64,000 bases of DNA, from positions 1,054,001-1,118,000 of the forward strand of contig NZ_CP114176.1 in the NCBI RefSeq assembly GCF_027186265.1, read 5' to 3'. The notes below the pieces were generated by a model. The model did not search any database. It was not told the DNA's origin and saw only the letters and a program-made list of their open reading frames with translations. Position numbers and translations under genes: made by a program. Below, one piece after another: positions 51,785-60,463 of the stretch (positions are counted from its first letter, which is position 1; every line of letters starts with the position of its first letter). The DNA comes from Lentibacillus daqui. GTDB taxonomy: Bacteria > Bacillota > Bacilli > Bacillales > Amphibacillaceae.

Positions 51785-51821
51785 TGGAATAATGCTTGCT
51801 TGATGGAAAGGTGATTTGGAA

Positions 51822-53015
51822 ATGGAAAAATCGGTACGTGACCGTGCAAGTGAACTAACACCCCAGTTGATAAAGTGGCGACGTAAATTTCACCAGTTTC
51901 CGGAATTGAGTTTTCAAGAAAAGAAGACGTCAAAATATGTGAAATCAGTTTTGGATGATATCCCTGGCATGCAAGTGGAGATGGGTGTTGGTTATCCTAC
52001 TGCTGTTGTTGGCACGCTTTCCAATGGCTCAGGACCAACCATTGCCATTCGCGCCGATATGGATGCATTGCCGATTCAAGAGGAGAATGCCCACGCATAT
52101 CGCTCAAAGCATGAAGGTGTGATGCATGCGTGTGGTCATGATGCCCATATATCGATTGGGTTGGGCGTTGCAAGTTTGCTTGGTGACAGTTTTCAAAACG
52201 GTCGCTTACAGGGAACGGTTAAATTCCTATTTCAACCGGCGGAAGAGAAAGCGGATGTCAAAGGTTCTACCGGTGCACCCTATCTGATCAAAGCTGGTGT
52301 ATTGGATGATGTGAATAGCGTAATGGCACTGCATATGAACCCGGAAAACCCAGTCGGTGAGGTGAAGATTCACGATGGGTATAGTATGGCAAATGTCGAT
52401 GTGTTTCAAGCGACAGTATATGGAACAGGTGGTCATGGCGCCTATCCGCACCTTGGAACAGACCCGGTATGGATGCTTGGACCGGTATTGCAGGCATTGC
52501 ATGGGATCGTGGCTAGAAGAATTTCCCCGCTGGACGCCGCAGTCATTAGCATTGGCAGTATCACAAGCGGGTTTGCCAGCAATGTGATTCCATCCGAAGT
52601 TGTCGTGAAAGGAACCATTCGCAGTTACCACCCGAATGTACGAAAAAAGATTCATGATGAGCTTCAGAAGGCATTTTCATTAGTAAATGTTTTAGGTGGG
52701 GCATTTGATTTAACGATTACACCAGAGGATCCGGCATTGAAAAATGATCCCGCCGTTAATCAACACCTTCGTCAGGTCATCAATGATTTATATCCCGATT
52801 TCACCATTATCGATGCACCATTTGGGTTGGGCGGGGAAGATTTTGCCCATATGACCAAAGTTGTGCCAGGTTCCATGTTTTTCCTTGGGTGTGCGATTGG
52901 AGATGGTGTCCATCGTGAGTTGCATACGCCAACTTTTGATATTGATGAACGGGTTTTGCCAGTGGGTGTTGCGATTTTGACAGAAGCTGCAGAGCGATAT
53001 TTGCGGATAACCTGA
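51822..53015 (+). CDS. M20D family amidohydrolase / N-acyl amino acid deacylase
   Basis: 397 residues. Metal-site segments are GVMHACGHDAHISI, FQPAEEKAD and VNSVMALHMNPENPVG, and the lid domain shows GTGGHGAYPHLGTDPV. Family members remove acyl groups from amino acids (aminoacylases, hippurate hydrolases, IAA-amino acid hydrolases). Beside an ectoine-hydrolase-like gene it could deacetylate N-acetyl-diaminobutyrate, a step normally done by the unrelated DoeB/EutE; that is inference. ATG 51822 has AAAGGTG eight bases before; the TTG at 51816 is too close. The next gene follows after 14 bases. Confidence 0.88.
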   Translation: MEKSVRDRASELTPQLIKWRRKFHQFPELSFQEKKTSKYVKSVLDDIPGMQVEMGVGYPTAVVGTLSNGSGPTIAIRADMDALPIQEENAHAYRSKHEGVMHACGHDAHISIGLGVASLLGDSFQNGRLQGTVKFLFQPAEEKADVKGSTGAPYLIKAGVLDDVNSVMALHMNPENPVGEVKIHDGYSMANVDVFQATVYGTGGHGAYPHLGTDPVWMLGPVLQALHGIVARRISPLDAAVISIGSITSGFASNVIPSEVVVKGTIRSYHPNVRKKIHDELQKAFSLVNVLGGAFDLTITPEDPALKNDPAVNQHLRQVINDLYPDFTIIDAPFGLGGEDFAHMTKVVPGSMFFLGCAIGDGVHRELHTPTFDIDERVLPVGVAILTEAAERYLRIT

Positions 53016-53029
53016 AGGAGGACAATTTT

Positions 53030-54019
53030 ATGTCAAGTTCGCCGATAACGTTACGGGATATATGGAAAGCTCGTCAACGGATTGCACCCTTTGTACAAAA
53101 AACACCATTAATCTATTCCCCATCGCTATCAGAATTTGCTGGAACCTTGGTCTATTTAAAACTGGAAAATTTAAATGTTAGCGGCTCATTTAAAATCAGA
53201 GGGGCAGCAAATAAAATCCTTCATTTGACACCAGAACAGCAAAAACTTGGTGTAACCACATTTTCGACAGGGAACTTTGGTATGAGTGTTGCATACATGG
53301 CGGAAAAACTGGGCATCCAGGCAACCATTTGTATCTCTAACCGTGTTCCTAACGCCAAAATCAAACAGTTGCAGCGATCTGGAGCCCGGCTGGATATTGA
53401 TGGCAAATCACAAGATGATGCCGAACAGCGCAGTTACCAACTGGAAAAAGAGCAGGGAATGACCGTGATTCATCCGTTTGACGACCAAGATGTCATTGCC
53501 GGTCAAGGAACAATCGGCCTGGAACTGCTTGACGATTTACCAGATGTTGATACAGTCATCGGTGGATTATCCGGTGGAGGGCTTCATTCCGGTTTGGGTG
53601 TTGCTCTAAAAGAAACCGATCCAACGATTAAGGTTATCGGACTATCAACTGCAAAAGGGGCGGCAATGCACGCTAGTATTCGAGCGGGCAAACCAGTTAT
53701 CGTAGAGGAAGAGAATACCTTAGCTGACAGTTTGCTAGGCGGAATCGGTGTCAATAACCAGTACACTTTTAATATGGTGCAGCGATATGTGGATGATATT
53801 ATTTTATTAAATGAAGATGAATTTGCCCAAGGGATGGCTTTTATGCTTGATAAGCACCGAATGGCTATCGAGGGAGCGGCTGCATCCGGGATTGGTGCGA
53901 TTTTAAATCGGCGAATACAATTAGGTTCGCGTGTAGTCGTCATTGTTAGCGGGGGCAGTGTAGATACATCGGTTATATTAGCGATTACCAAAGCATATAT
54001 AGAAGACGAAAAGGGGTGA
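53030..54019 (+). CDS. Threonine/3-hydroxyaspartate dehydratase family, EutB-like
   Basis: A 329-residue fold-type II PLP enzyme. Lys55 in NVSGSFKIRGAANK binds PLP; FSTGNFGMSVAYMAEKLG and the glycine loop GGLSGGGLHSGLGVALK are present. ITLRDIWKARQRIAPFVQKT, SQDDAEQRS and LADSLLGGIGVNNQYTFNMV follow the pattern of hydroxyectoine-utilisation EutB. Reactions in the family are beta-elimination of threonine, serine or 3-hydroxyaspartate. The AAGGAGGACAATTTT ribosome site precedes the ATG. The end overlaps the region where the transaminase starts. Confidence 0.82.
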   Translation: MSSSPITLRDIWKARQRIAPFVQKTPLIYSPSLSEFAGTLVYLKLENLNVSGSFKIRGAANKILHLTPEQQKLGVTTFSTGNFGMSVAYMAEKLGIQATICISNRVPNAKIKQLQRSGARLDIDGKSQDDAEQRSYQLEKEQGMTVIHPFDDQDVIAGQGTIGLELLDDLPDVDTVIGGLSGGGLHSGLGVALKETDPTIKVIGLSTAKGAAMHASIRAGKPVIVEEENTLADSLLGGIGVNNQYTFNMVQRYVDDIILLNEDEFAQGMAFMLDKHRMAIEGAAASGIGAILNRRIQLGSRVVVIVSGGSVDTSVILAITKAYIEDEKG

Positions 54020-54024
54020 TTTTT

Positions 54025-54867
54025 GTGCATCATATGCTTTATAATGATCGAATCGTCAAGCGGGAAAATCTAGTTGATATTGAGGATCGGGGCTATCAAT
54101 TTGGTGACGGGATCTATGAGGTGATCGGTGTCTATAACGGCACCCCTTTGATGCTGGATGAGCATATGGCACGTTTACAAAGGAGCGCTCGTGAAATACA
54201 ATTAACTTTACCTTCTTCCATCAACCATTTGAAAAATAATCTACTGGAATTGGTAAAACAAAATGAGCTAAATGAGGGCATTATTTATATGCAAGTTTCC
54301 AGGGGGGTTGCACCACGCTGGCATCAGTTTCCGAATACTGAAGTTTCCCCGGTAACAATCGCTTATACAAGGGAGGAACCACGGGAGACCAATGTAGAGG
54401 ACGAAGGAGCAACAGCGGTACTGACCGAGGATATCCGTTGGTTGCGTTGTGATATTAAAACACTTAACTTACTGCCAAATGTGCTTGCCAAACAAAAGGC
54501 AGTAGAACACCATGCGATTGAAGCGATTCTTCATCGGGGGAACGTGGTTACCGAAGCAAGTGCGTCCAATGTGTTTATTGTCAAAAATGGAGAACTGTAT
54601 ACCCACCCGGCAAACAACTATATTTTGAATGGCATCACCCGGCAAAAAGTTTTACAGTTATGTCACGACCTAAACGTAAAGGTAAATGAGAAACTATATA
54701 CGGTTGATGATTTACTGCATGCCGATGAGGTGTTTATATCCGCCACCAAATTGGATGTTGTGCCGATTTTACATGTCGATGAACATATCATTGGTTCTGG
54801 AAAACCTGGTATGATTACGAGACAGATAATCGCTGCATTTCGTTCTTTCTACCAGCAAACAACGTAA
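54025..54867 (+). CDS. dat: D-amino acid aminotransferase
   Basis: 280 residues, PLP fold type IV. With the GTG at 54025 as start, the PLP lysine in RCDIKTLNLLPNVL is Lys145, exactly as in the Bacillus D-alanine transaminase. GYQFGDGIYEV, RGVAPRWHQFP (the carboxylate-trap arginine and histidine) and VTEASASNVFIVK are further matches. AAAAGGGG is nine bases before GTG 54025 and too close to GTG 54016. It transfers amino groups between D-amino acids and 2-oxo acids. With the racemase that follows, it can link L- and D-amino acid pools. Confidence 0.9.
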   Translation: MHHMLYNDRIVKRENLVDIEDRGYQFGDGIYEVIGVYNGTPLMLDEHMARLQRSAREIQLTLPSSINHLKNNLLELVKQNELNEGIIYMQVSRGVAPRWHQFPNTEVSPVTIAYTREEPRETNVEDEGATAVLTEDIRWLRCDIKTLNLLPNVLAKQKAVEHHAIEAILHRGNVVTEASASNVFIVKNGELYTHPANNYILNGITRQKVLQLCHDLNVKVNEKLYTVDDLLHADEVFISATKLDVVPILHVDEHIIGSGKPGMITRQIIAAFRSFYQQTT

Positions 54868-54897
54868 GCTAACCCGATCTGGGAAGGGTGTGTTGTC

Positions 54898-56022
54898 ATG
54901 CATGCATTTGAATCTTATCATCCTACTATTGCTGAAATTAACATCAATGCTTTCAAAGAAAATCTCACAAAGCTAAAACAGATAGCCAAAAACAGTAACC
55001 TGCTTGCCGTCATTAAAACGGATGGATATGGGCATGGGATTGTACCGATCGGGCATGCCGCTGTTCAAGCCGGGGCGGATCGTCTGGGGATTACCACCGT
55101 AGCGGAGGGGGCATTGCTTCGTGAAAGTGGTGTTAAGAACCCGATTCAGCTATTAAGTGCGATTACACCGGAACAAGCGGGGGCAGTTGTTGCCAATCAA
55201 TTAACAGCTTCCATTTCTTCCTCACAAATAGCCATTGCCATTAGTAATGAAGCAAAAAAGCAAGGAACAACCGCAGCTGTGCATCTGAAAATCGACACAG
55301 GACTGCATCGATTCGGGGTGAATCCCGAGCAGGCCGTAGCTGTTTGTCGATCATGTTTTTCACTCCCGGGACTATATTGGGAAGGAATCTATACGCATTT
55401 TTCTTGTGCCGATGAAGGAGACTGGCAGACAACCAATCAGCAATTTCACCTGTTTACGACGACGGTATCCGATTTAGACAAACACGGATTTCATTTTCCC
55501 CTTCATCATGTTGCTGGTTCAACGATTACCATGAAACGAAATGATTGGCATCTCGATATGGTCCGACCCGGGATTGCTTTATTCGGCTACCATCCCGATC
55601 GACGCCAACAGAATATCTTGCCGTTAAAGCCAGTTTTGACACTAAAATCGAAAATCCTCCAAGTACGGGAACTGCCACCTCATACGCCGGTTGGTTACGG
55701 TGGAGAATACGTTACGAAGACAACAGAAAAAATTGCGGTCGTACCTATTGGCCATGGTGACGGCTATCAGCGAATCTTATCAAATAAGGGAGAAATGTTA
55801 GTAAAAGGAAATAGAGCCGGGATTGTTGGTACGATTTCATTAGACCAGACGTTAATTAATGTCACAGGAATATCGGATGTTAACGAAGGGGATGAGGTAG
55901 TTATTATTGGCGAACAGGGAGACGATGACATACCGGCATATGAAATAGCGGACTGGATGAACAGTATTGTTGACGAGGTTCTGGCTAGTTTGATGGAACG
56001 TATCCCGAGGGTGTATATTTGA
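54898..56022 (+). CDS. alr: Alanine racemase
   Basis: 374 residues, fold type III PLP racemase. Lys40 in LLAVIKTDGYGHG binds PLP; the second base Tyr is in VGYGGEYVTKT. HLKIDTGLHRFGV, IYTHFSCADEG and MVRPGIALFGY are typical. It interconverts L- and D-alanine, possibly other small amino acids. Placed in a catabolic operon beside a D-amino acid transaminase, it looks like a second, catabolic alr or a broad-specificity racemase rather than the cell-wall housekeeping copy. It starts 30 bases after dat. Confidence 0.88.
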   Translation: MHAFESYHPTIAEININAFKENLTKLKQIAKNSNLLAVIKTDGYGHGIVPIGHAAVQAGADRLGITTVAEGALLRESGVKNPIQLLSAITPEQAGAVVANQLTASISSSQIAIAISNEAKKQGTTAAVHLKIDTGLHRFGVNPEQAVAVCRSCFSLPGLYWEGIYTHFSCADEGDWQTTNQQFHLFTTTVSDLDKHGFHFPLHHVAGSTITMKRNDWHLDMVRPGIALFGYHPDRRQQNILPLKPVLTLKSKILQVRELPPHTPVGYGGEYVTKTTEKIAVVPIGHGDGYQRILSNKGEMLVKGNRAGIVGTISLDQTLINVTGISDVNEGDEVVIIGEQGDDDIPAYEIADWMNSIVDEVLASLMERIPRVYI

Positions 56023-56064
56023 GATTGGATACAGGCGTAATCCAAGAAGGTGAGGAGATAATAA

Positions 56065-57135
56065 ATGAAGAACTTAAAAATTGCACTTATTCCGGGTGAT
56101 GGTATTGGACCAGAGGTGATAGCAGAGGGAGTAAAGATTTTGCGTGCCATCGAAAAAATGGACTCCTCGCTTTCGTTTTCATTTTCCGAGTTTCCGTGGG
56201 GATGTGAATATTATCTTAGGGAAGGCAAAATGATGGATGATGATGGGATTGAACAATTAAAACCATTTGATGCCATCTATCTTGGTGCAGTCGGTTATCC
56301 AGGTGTGCCAGATCATGTTTCGTTACGTGATTTGTTAATACGGATTCGCAGACAGTTCGATCAGTACGTTAATTTACGGCCAGTGACATTATTAAATCCA
56401 TCGCTAACACCGCTAAAAGGAAAAACGGAACAGGATATTGATTTTCTGGTTATTCGGGAAAATAGTGAAGGAGAATATTCGGGTGCAGGGGATTGGCTAT
56501 ATAAAGGCAAGCCAGAAGAAGTTGTGCTGCAGACAGGTGTATTTTCCCGAAAAGGCACCGAACGGATTATTCGTTATGCGTATGAAGAAGCGCGCCGGAC
56601 AAATCGGTCATTGACCAGTGTTAGTAAAGGAAATGCCTTGAATTACTCGATGGTGTTTTGGGATGAAGTGTTTGCGGAAATTGGCAAGGAATACCCCGAT
56701 GTGGAGACATATTCGTATTTGGTTGATGCGGCAAGTCTTTATTTTGTGTCTAACCCGGAACGATTTGGTGTAGTCGTTACGTCTAATTTGTTTGGTGACA
56801 TATTAACCGATATTGGAGCAGCAATTACTGGTGGCATGGGGCTTGCGACAGGGGCAAATATTAACCCCAAGAAAAAGTTCCCGTCCATGTTTGAGCCTGT
56901 CCATGGATCTGCACCAGACATTGCCGGAAAGGGGGTTGCTAATCCAATTGCCTCCATCTGGTCAGTTAGCCAGATGATGGACTTTTTTGGAGAAAAACAA
57001 TGGGGAGCAGCGATTCTTCACACCATAAAGGAATTACTCCAGGAGACAGATTCGCTTACACCTGATCTTGGCGGTAAGGGGTCTACCAGCGATGTAGGTG
57101 ATCGCTTTGTTGAATTGTTGGAACGTAACGGTTGA
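56065..57135 (+). CDS. Tartrate / D-malate dehydrogenase (decarboxylating), IPMDH family
   Basis: 356 residues of the isocitrate/isopropylmalate dehydrogenase superfamily in the TtuC/DmlA branch. IPGDGIGPEVIAEGVKIL, substrate arginines in VNLRPVTLL, SEGEYSGAGDWLY, the metal-binding TSNLFGDILTDIGAAITGG and FEPVHGSAPDIAGKGVANP are clear. DmlA oxidises D-malate to pyruvate and CO2; TtuC acts on tartrate and related compounds. As last gene of the operon it may channel a C4 hydroxy acid to central metabolism. AAGGTGAGGAG precedes the ATG; a strong terminator follows. Confidence 0.88.
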   Translation: MKNLKIALIPGDGIGPEVIAEGVKILRAIEKMDSSLSFSFSEFPWGCEYYLREGKMMDDDGIEQLKPFDAIYLGAVGYPGVPDHVSLRDLLIRIRRQFDQYVNLRPVTLLNPSLTPLKGKTEQDIDFLVIRENSEGEYSGAGDWLYKGKPEEVVLQTGVFSRKGTERIIRYAYEEARRTNRSLTSVSKGNALNYSMVFWDEVFAEIGKEYPDVETYSYLVDAASLYFVSNPERFGVVVTSNLFGDILTDIGAAITGGMGLATGANINPKKKFPSMFEPVHGSAPDIAGKGVANPIASIWSVSQMMDFFGEKQWGAAILHTIKELLQETDSLTPDLGGKGSTSDVGDRFVELLERNG

Positions 57136-57147
57136 GGCTCAACAACT

Positions 57148-57188
57148 AAAAACGAATGATACAATTGGGTTGTATCATTCGTTTTTTT
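57148..57188 (+). terminator. Strong Rho-independent terminator
   Basis: A perfect 17-bp stem (57148-57164 with 57170-57186) with a 5-base loop and a T7 tract, 12 bases after the dehydrogenase stop. Its A/T ends also allow function on the minus strand for the gene ending at 57231. Confidence 0.9.
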
Positions 57189-57230
57189 ATTTAAAAGGAG
57201 AGTGGATCGCACTTGGACAAGGTAACTTCC

Positions 57231-58937
57231 TTATTCTCCCTTGTTCACACGTGCTTGATATAAATAAATTTTCCAAGGGTAACCTTTTTTCTGAAAGCTG
57301 CGTTCATAATGAAGGTCGTTTTCTTGATAATTTTCGATTGGGACAGCGGAAAAGATGTAATCACCGCCAAGATCTTTGAATGCTTTGGTATTGATATCAA
57401 GGTCTTTAATGGTTTTTTTGCTGTTTTTCGTGAACATATAATGCTTGCCGATTTCACTTACATAAATATAGGCTCTGCCGCCCCAGGTATCGTAGTAGGA
57501 TTTTAATGTTTTGTTTTTATCAAGCTCTGGCGCAATGATTTTACGAAATTTGTGTTTATAGGATAATGGATAACTATTATTGTAGGTATCCAGCGTATAA
57601 AAGCCATTGTACTGGGCAATGGCCGGGTGCAAGCCAATATTGACGATACGGTAGTCGGATGGGTCTTTTCCAATATAATCTTTCACGTCATCAAATAATT
57701 CAGTTGCATAAAATTGTTTGAATGTCGGGTTCTTCGTTTGACTGTATTTGGTTTCTTCGTTTAACGAAAAGACCATACAAACCTGCAAAATGATCAACAG
57801 GATGACGAATGGCTTAAAGAATTTAAAGTGTTTCCATAAAATTGTTAAGGCAAGCGCGAAACAAATATACCAAATCGGCGGGTCCAGAAAATGAATCCGG
57901 CTAAAATTAAATGTATTGGCTATCATAATATTATCTTTTACCACGCGCCAGCCTTCCCAATACCAGAACGCATACCATAATGACAGGAATACATTAAATA
58001 GAAATAGGTATAGGAGCAATTTTGGTTTTAGATAGCGATAGGCAGCTACAAGCAGACCCAGACCGATAACTGGGAAGATAACTAAATAGTGAATCGATAA
58101 ATCATGCGTATGCCCGTTGATCAAATTATGTAGAAACAACTGAAACGTACCCGGTAAATCTTTATGTCCGAGGTCCAATTCATCACGATGCGAGGTAAAC
58201 CCGCCCTCTAAAAACATCGAATAAATCAGCAAATATTCTTTAGCAAGATAAACGGCTGTCATTCCGGCAATCGCTGCAAAAAAAGGCCAATTAACGTGCT
58301 TGGTACGGATCCAATCTACTAACCACAATATTCCCATTAACCCAAGAAAAAAGACAAACGTCAGAATAAAGCTTGAGAAAAAGGGAATGAGCAATAGGAT
58401 AATCCAATTATAGACTGGTGTCGATTTCCCTGATGTGCGGATCGTTAAGAAAATATGTAATGCCAATGGTAATCCGGCGATCGATAATAAACCGGACGGC
58501 CAATATGGTAAAAGCGCAAATCCCAATGATACGCCAACAATGATGAATGATGTTGACTGGTTACGTAAAAAATGCTTTTTAAGTAGTAAATACATACCGA
58601 AAAAAGCGACAAGCCGCATGATGGTTTGACTGATCGTATAAGCTGTCATTGGTTTGAACAGCACATACATCCAAACCACAGCATCGAAACCGGACGGAAG
58701 TGTACTTCTTGGCAATCCATTAATGATATTCGGCAGTGCAACATCATGTAATGTAAAGATATGTCCGCTCTCAGCTAATATTTTATACCAGACGATGTTG
58801 GAGTCCATATTATCATGGACGCGGATATGAGCATCTTCACCCAGCCAATAATAGGGAAATAGATAAGCGATAATCACTAGAAGTGCGATCAGAATATATT
58901 TATGATTGGTAATACGTGTAAATAGATTGGACCACAT
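57231..58937 (-). CDS. DUF6044 family multi-pass membrane protein, putative GT-C glycosyltransferase (YkoS-like)
   Basis: 568 residues with about a dozen membrane helices and a soluble C-terminal region of about 120 residues after residue 440. The early extracytoplasmic loop EDAHIRVHDNMDSNIVWYK carries acidic residues as in GT-C enzymes and YfhO relatives. In Bacillus such proteins (YkoS, YfhO) transfer a sugar from a lipid carrier to a surface polymer. The frame opens at 59024, but GAGAAGAGG lies nine bases before ATG 58937, which overlaps the end of the transaminase gene by 38 bases. It is the last gene of the sugar operon. Confidence 0.75.
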   Translation of the reverse strand: MWSNLFTRITNHKYILIALLVIIAYLFPYYWLGEDAHIRVHDNMDSNIVWYKILAESGHIFTLHDVALPNIINGLPRSTLPSGFDAVVWMYVLFKPMTAYTISQTIMRLVAFFGMYLLLKKHFLRNQSTSFIIVGVSLGFALLPYWPSGLLSIAGLPLALHIFLTIRTSGKSTPVYNWIILLLIPFFSSFILTFVFFLGLMGILWLVDWIRTKHVNWPFFAAIAGMTAVYLAKEYLLIYSMFLEGGFTSHRDELDLGHKDLPGTFQLFLHNLINGHTHDLSIHYLVIFPVIGLGLLVAAYRYLKPKLLLYLFLFNVFLSLWYAFWYWEGWRVVKDNIMIANTFNFSRIHFLDPPIWYICFALALTILWKHFKFFKPFVILLIILQVCMVFSLNEETKYSQTKNPTFKQFYATELFDDVKDYIGKDPSDYRIVNIGLHPAIAQYNGFYTLDTYNNSYPLSYKHKFRKIIAPELDKNKTLKSYYDTWGGRAYIYVSEIGKHYMFTKNSKKTIKDLDINTKAFKDLGGDYIFSAVPIENYQENDLHYERSFQKKGYPWKIYLYQARVNKGE

Positions 58938-60021
58938 GATCGACAGCCTCTTCTCCAATTCCATAATATAACGGCAAGCGCAATAAGCGTTCACTTTCCG
59001 TGGTTGTATAGTGGTCTGTGCCAACGAACTTTCCGAACTTTTTCCCAGCGTATGAACTGTGCAATGGTACGTAGTGGGTTACGGCCATGATATCTTTGTT
59101 CTTTAAAAATTCCATTAGCCCGTCACGTTCCGCTTCATCTTTTGCCTTGATAAAAAACATGTGGGCATTATGTTGACAATCTTCCGGGATGGATGGTAGT
59201 TCGATCTGCTCCATGCCTTCTAAAGCCTGTTTATATTGCTGCCAGGTGGCAAGCCGATCCTGAGTTATTGTTTCCGCATGTTCTAACTGCACGGACAGAT
59301 AAGCCGCGTTTAAGTCGCTTAATAAAAAGGATGAGCCAACATCACGCCAGGTATACTTATCAACCAGCCCCTTTTTAAATTGTTTTCGGTTCGTGCCTTT
59401 TTCCTGAATGATTTCTGCAGGTTCTATCGCTGTTGGGTCGTTAATAATAAGTGCACCACCTTCTCCACATATATAATTTTTGGTGTCGTGGAAGCTAAAC
59501 GTACCAAAGTGGCCAATGGTACCCAATGGCTTTCCTTTATATGTACAGCAGAGTGCTTGTGCTGCATCCTCGATTACCCATAAGTTGTAACGATGGGCAA
59601 TCTCCATAATGGCATCCATATCACAGGCCACACCTGCATAATGAACCACAACAATTGCCTTTGTCCGTTCGGTGATTGCAGCTTCTATTTGGACTGGATC
59701 AATATTCATCGTTTCAGGTTGAATATCAACAAATCGAATGGACGCTCCTCTAATGGCAAACGCGTTTGCGGTGGAGACAAAGGTATAGGATGGCATAATT
59801 ACTTCATCCCCGGTCGTAATTTCAGTTAGTAATGCAGTCATTTCCAGGGCTGCTGTACAGGACGGAGTTAATAACGCCCGCTCACACCCCAAGTGATCTT
59901 CCAACCAATCCGTACATTTTTTTCCAAATGGGCCATTACCAGACAATTTATTATTTTTAATTGCTTCGTGCATCGCCTTTTCTTCTTCGCCCACATTACA
60001 GGGTACATTAAATGGAATCAT
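58900..60021 (-). CDS. wecE: dTDP-4-amino-4,6-dideoxygalactose transaminase (WecE/RffA)
   Basis: 373 residues, DegT/DnrJ/EryC1 PLP transaminase, clearly of the RffA type: MIPFNVPCNVGEEEKAM, LLTPSCTAALEMTALL, IMPSYTFVSTANAF, Lys181 in SFHDTKNYICGEGG, EKGTNRKQFKKGLVDKYTWR and ESERLLRLPLYYG all parallel the E. coli enzyme. It aminates dTDP-4-keto-6-deoxyglucose to dTDP-4-amino-4,6-dideoxygalactose (Fuc4N). rmlA and rmlB for the precursor and a GNAT for N-acetylation lie in the same operon. Confidence 0.92.
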   Translation of the reverse strand: MIPFNVPCNVGEEEKAMHEAIKNNKLSGNGPFGKKCTDWLEDHLGCERALLTPSCTAALEMTALLTEITTGDEVIMPSYTFVSTANAFAIRGASIRFVDIQPETMNIDPVQIEAAITERTKAIVVVHYAGVACDMDAIMEIAHRYNLWVIEDAAQALCCTYKGKPLGTIGHFGTFSFHDTKNYICGEGGALIINDPTAIEPAEIIQEKGTNRKQFKKGLVDKYTWRDVGSSFLLSDLNAAYLSVQLEHAETITQDRLATWQQYKQALEGMEQIELPSIPEDCQHNAHMFFIKAKDEAERDGLMEFLKNKDIMAVTHYVPLHSSYAGKKFGKFVGTDHYTTTESERLLRLPLYYGIGEEAVDHVVQSIYTYYQS

Positions 60022-60097
60022 CTTTGTTCACCTCGTTTTGTGCCAATAGTTTCCTGCCATTATTCGTTCTCAACAAAATGTTTTAAACCATCTACAA

Positions 60098-60463
60098 CTA
60101 CAGCGATTGACTCGTAACGATGATGCCTGAAACAATTAGGGCGAGACCAATTACTTTTTGCAGCGTAACAGGTTCCTGAAATAAGAAAACAGATAGTAAG
60201 AACACTAAAACAAATGAAAGACTCATAAATGGATAGGCATAACTAATATTAAACTTGGTCATGGCTGCCATCCAAAATAAAGAAGCTACAAAAGCGGAAA
60301 GAAATCCGGATAAAATAACCGGATCCAATAATAGCTTTAGCAGGAAAACAAGTTTATCGAGCCACCCATCAGGCAGACTGCCAGCACGGTCAATTTTCCA
60401 TTTTAAAATTAATTGACCGTAAACCGTAAAGAAAATCGTGCCAAAAATATATGCGTATCCCAT
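60098..60463 (-). CDS. Small EamA/SMR-type four-helix membrane protein, putative lipid-sugar flippase
   Basis: 121 residues, four membrane helices, half-size EamA domain like ArnE/ArnF. ASLFWMAAMTKFNISYAYPFMSL and the terminal QKVIGLALIVSGIIVTS are characteristic. In surface glycosylation systems such proteins, or GtcA, flip the undecaprenyl-phosphate sugar outward. The start shares a base with the stop of the acetyltransferase gene. Context (GT2 and DUF6044 in the same operon) supports the flippase role; drug efflux is less likely. Confidence 0.78.
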   Translation of the reverse strand: MGYAYIFGTIFFTVYGQLILKWKIDRAGSLPDGWLDKLVFLLKLLLDPVILSGFLSAFVASLFWMAAMTKFNISYAYPFMSLSFVLVFLLSVFLFQEPVTLQKVIGLALIVSGIIVTSQSL

